The notes under the pieces: model-generated
Databases searched by the model: none
What the model saw: only the letters and a program-made list of their open reading frames with translations
Told to the model about the DNA's origin: nothing
Assembly: GCA_019247865.1 (NCBI GenBank)
Contig: JAFBAJ010000247.1
Location: 1 to 5,571, forward strand
Source: Acidobacteriota bacterium
GTDB lineage: Bacteria; Acidobacteriota; Blastocatellia; Pyrinomonadales; Pyrinomonadaceae
DNA length: 5,571 nucleotides
Direction: 5' to 3'
In this document: piece by piece, positions 5,082 through 5,571 of the stretch
Position numbering within the stretch: position 1 is the first letter of the stretch
Layout of the letters: each line of letters begins with the position of its first letter
Made by a program: the position numbers and the translations under genes

Positions 5082-5571
5082 ATGAAGCGTTTCCTGATGA
5101 TTATCCTCATCGTGCTCGTCCTCGGCGGGGTCGGGACTTATCTCTTTTTCACACGCTACTGGGTCCATCGTTATGATCCGCTCATCGCGCGGCAGGCGAG
5201 CATCTACCGGCTCGACCCGGATCTGGTCTGGTCGATCATCTACGAAGAGACCTACTTTCGCTCCTGGAAGACCGGGGCTGCGGGCGAGATCGGGTTGATG
5301 CAGGTCACGCCGACGGTCGGGCGCGAGTGGGCCGCCGCGACCGGGATGCGCGAGCTGGAAAGGCAGATGGACAAGGACGCTCAGAGCGTCCTCTCAGACC
5401 CGGAGCGCAACATCCAGATCGGCTGCTGGTATCTGGAAAAGCTGTACGAGCAGTACCGCGACATGCCGGGCGCGGAGGCGCGCATGATCGCCGCCTACAA
5501 CGCCGGGCCGAGCCGCGTCACCGAATGGAACAGGACGGAGAGCGGCGCGCAACCGCTCTCCACCGAAGAGT
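5082..5571 (+). CDS. Membrane-anchored lytic murein transglycosylase, SLT domain, 3' end missing
   Basis: Cleaves the MurNAc-GlcNAc bond of peptidoglycan, forming 1,6-anhydro ends, on the outer face of the inner membrane. The 163 visible codons start at ATG 5082. Residues 4-23 are a single hydrophobic segment after MKR (FLMIILIVLVLGGVGTYLFF), probably an uncleaved anchor. The SLT domain follows: LVWSIIYEETYF carries the likely catalytic E56, then GAAGEIGLMQVTP (GLMQ at 71-74), the helical segment DPERNIQIGCWYLEKLYEQY, and the AYNAGPSRV motif (Y139-G142) that lines the glycan site. The canonical ESxF is EETYF here. Membrane-bound SLT proteins of this layout are about 190-220 aa, so little is likely missing beyond the right edge. 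The start has no Shine-Dalgarno in the 6 nt after the heptamer hairpin; the nearest purine-rich site is before the hairpin. Confidence 0.9.
   Translation, partial: MKRFLMIILIVLVLGGVGTYLFFTRYWVHRYDPLIARQASIYRLDPDLVWSIIYEETYFRSWKTGAAGEIGLMQVTPTVGREWAAATGMRELERQMDKDAQSVLSDPERNIQIGCWYLEKLYEQYRDMPGAEARMIAAYNAGPSRVTEWNRTESGAQPLSTEE

Noticed and set aside
4049..5110. Long minus-strand open frame of 353 codons
   Set aside because: It runs antisense to the unknown gene and the small gene. Its N-terminus is the translated heptamer repeat (WSVVS type), and its composition (Arg/Ala-rich, no domain) is that of a high-GC shadow frame.

Overview
The window is GC-rich chromosomal DNA from a Gram-negative-type bacterium. 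Secreted murein enzymes, long basic/Arg-rich shadow frames, an archaeal-type Ogg2 glycosylase and GTGGTCA-type heptamer hairpins fit an Acidobacteriota member such as Blastocatellia/Pyrinomonadaceae. This placement is an inference of moderate to low confidence, because no rRNA or marker gene is present. Nothing indicates phage, an IS element or CRISPR.

Left part (1-876, minus strand): the N-terminal 292 codons of an exported S13-family D-Ala-D-Ala carboxypeptidase/endopeptidase (PBP4/DacB type), cut by the left edge before its KTG motif. A 223-bp intergenic region (877-1099) carries divergent promoters. The leftward one is an extended -10 element. The rightward one is near-consensus sigma70 (TTGACA, 18 bp, TACAAT). 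A 14-bp palindrome of the CGAAC-N4-GTTCG type, which looks like the Gram-positive LexA/Cheo box, lies upstream of the rightward promoter.

Right part (1100-5571, plus strand): a tight run of six genes, probably one operon. They are (1) an Ogg2-type 8-oxoguanine glycosylase/AP lyase; (2) an exported protein with about five TPRs followed by two tandem retropepsin-like aspartic protease domains; (3) a COG2402-like PIN-domain (VapC-like) nuclease that overlaps gene 2 by ATGA; (4) a 76-aa charged protein that is probably its antitoxin; (5) a 262-aa cytoplasmic protein of unknown function; (6) a membrane-anchored SLT-type lytic transglycosylase, cut by the right edge.

Two hairpins interrupt the operon. 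One is a 10-11 bp stem with a CUUG tetraloop across the PIN stop codon. The other is a perfect 30-bp inverted repeat made of four GTGGTCR heptamers, ending 6 nt before the transglycosylase ATG.

The shared themes are envelope remodelling (DacB, TPR/protease, transglycosylase) and DNA/RNA maintenance (Ogg2, PIN module). Most notable are the single-chain double-DTG protease, the LexA-like box ahead of a repair gene, and the heptamer palindrome lying between a Shine-Dalgarno-like sequence and the transglycosylase start.
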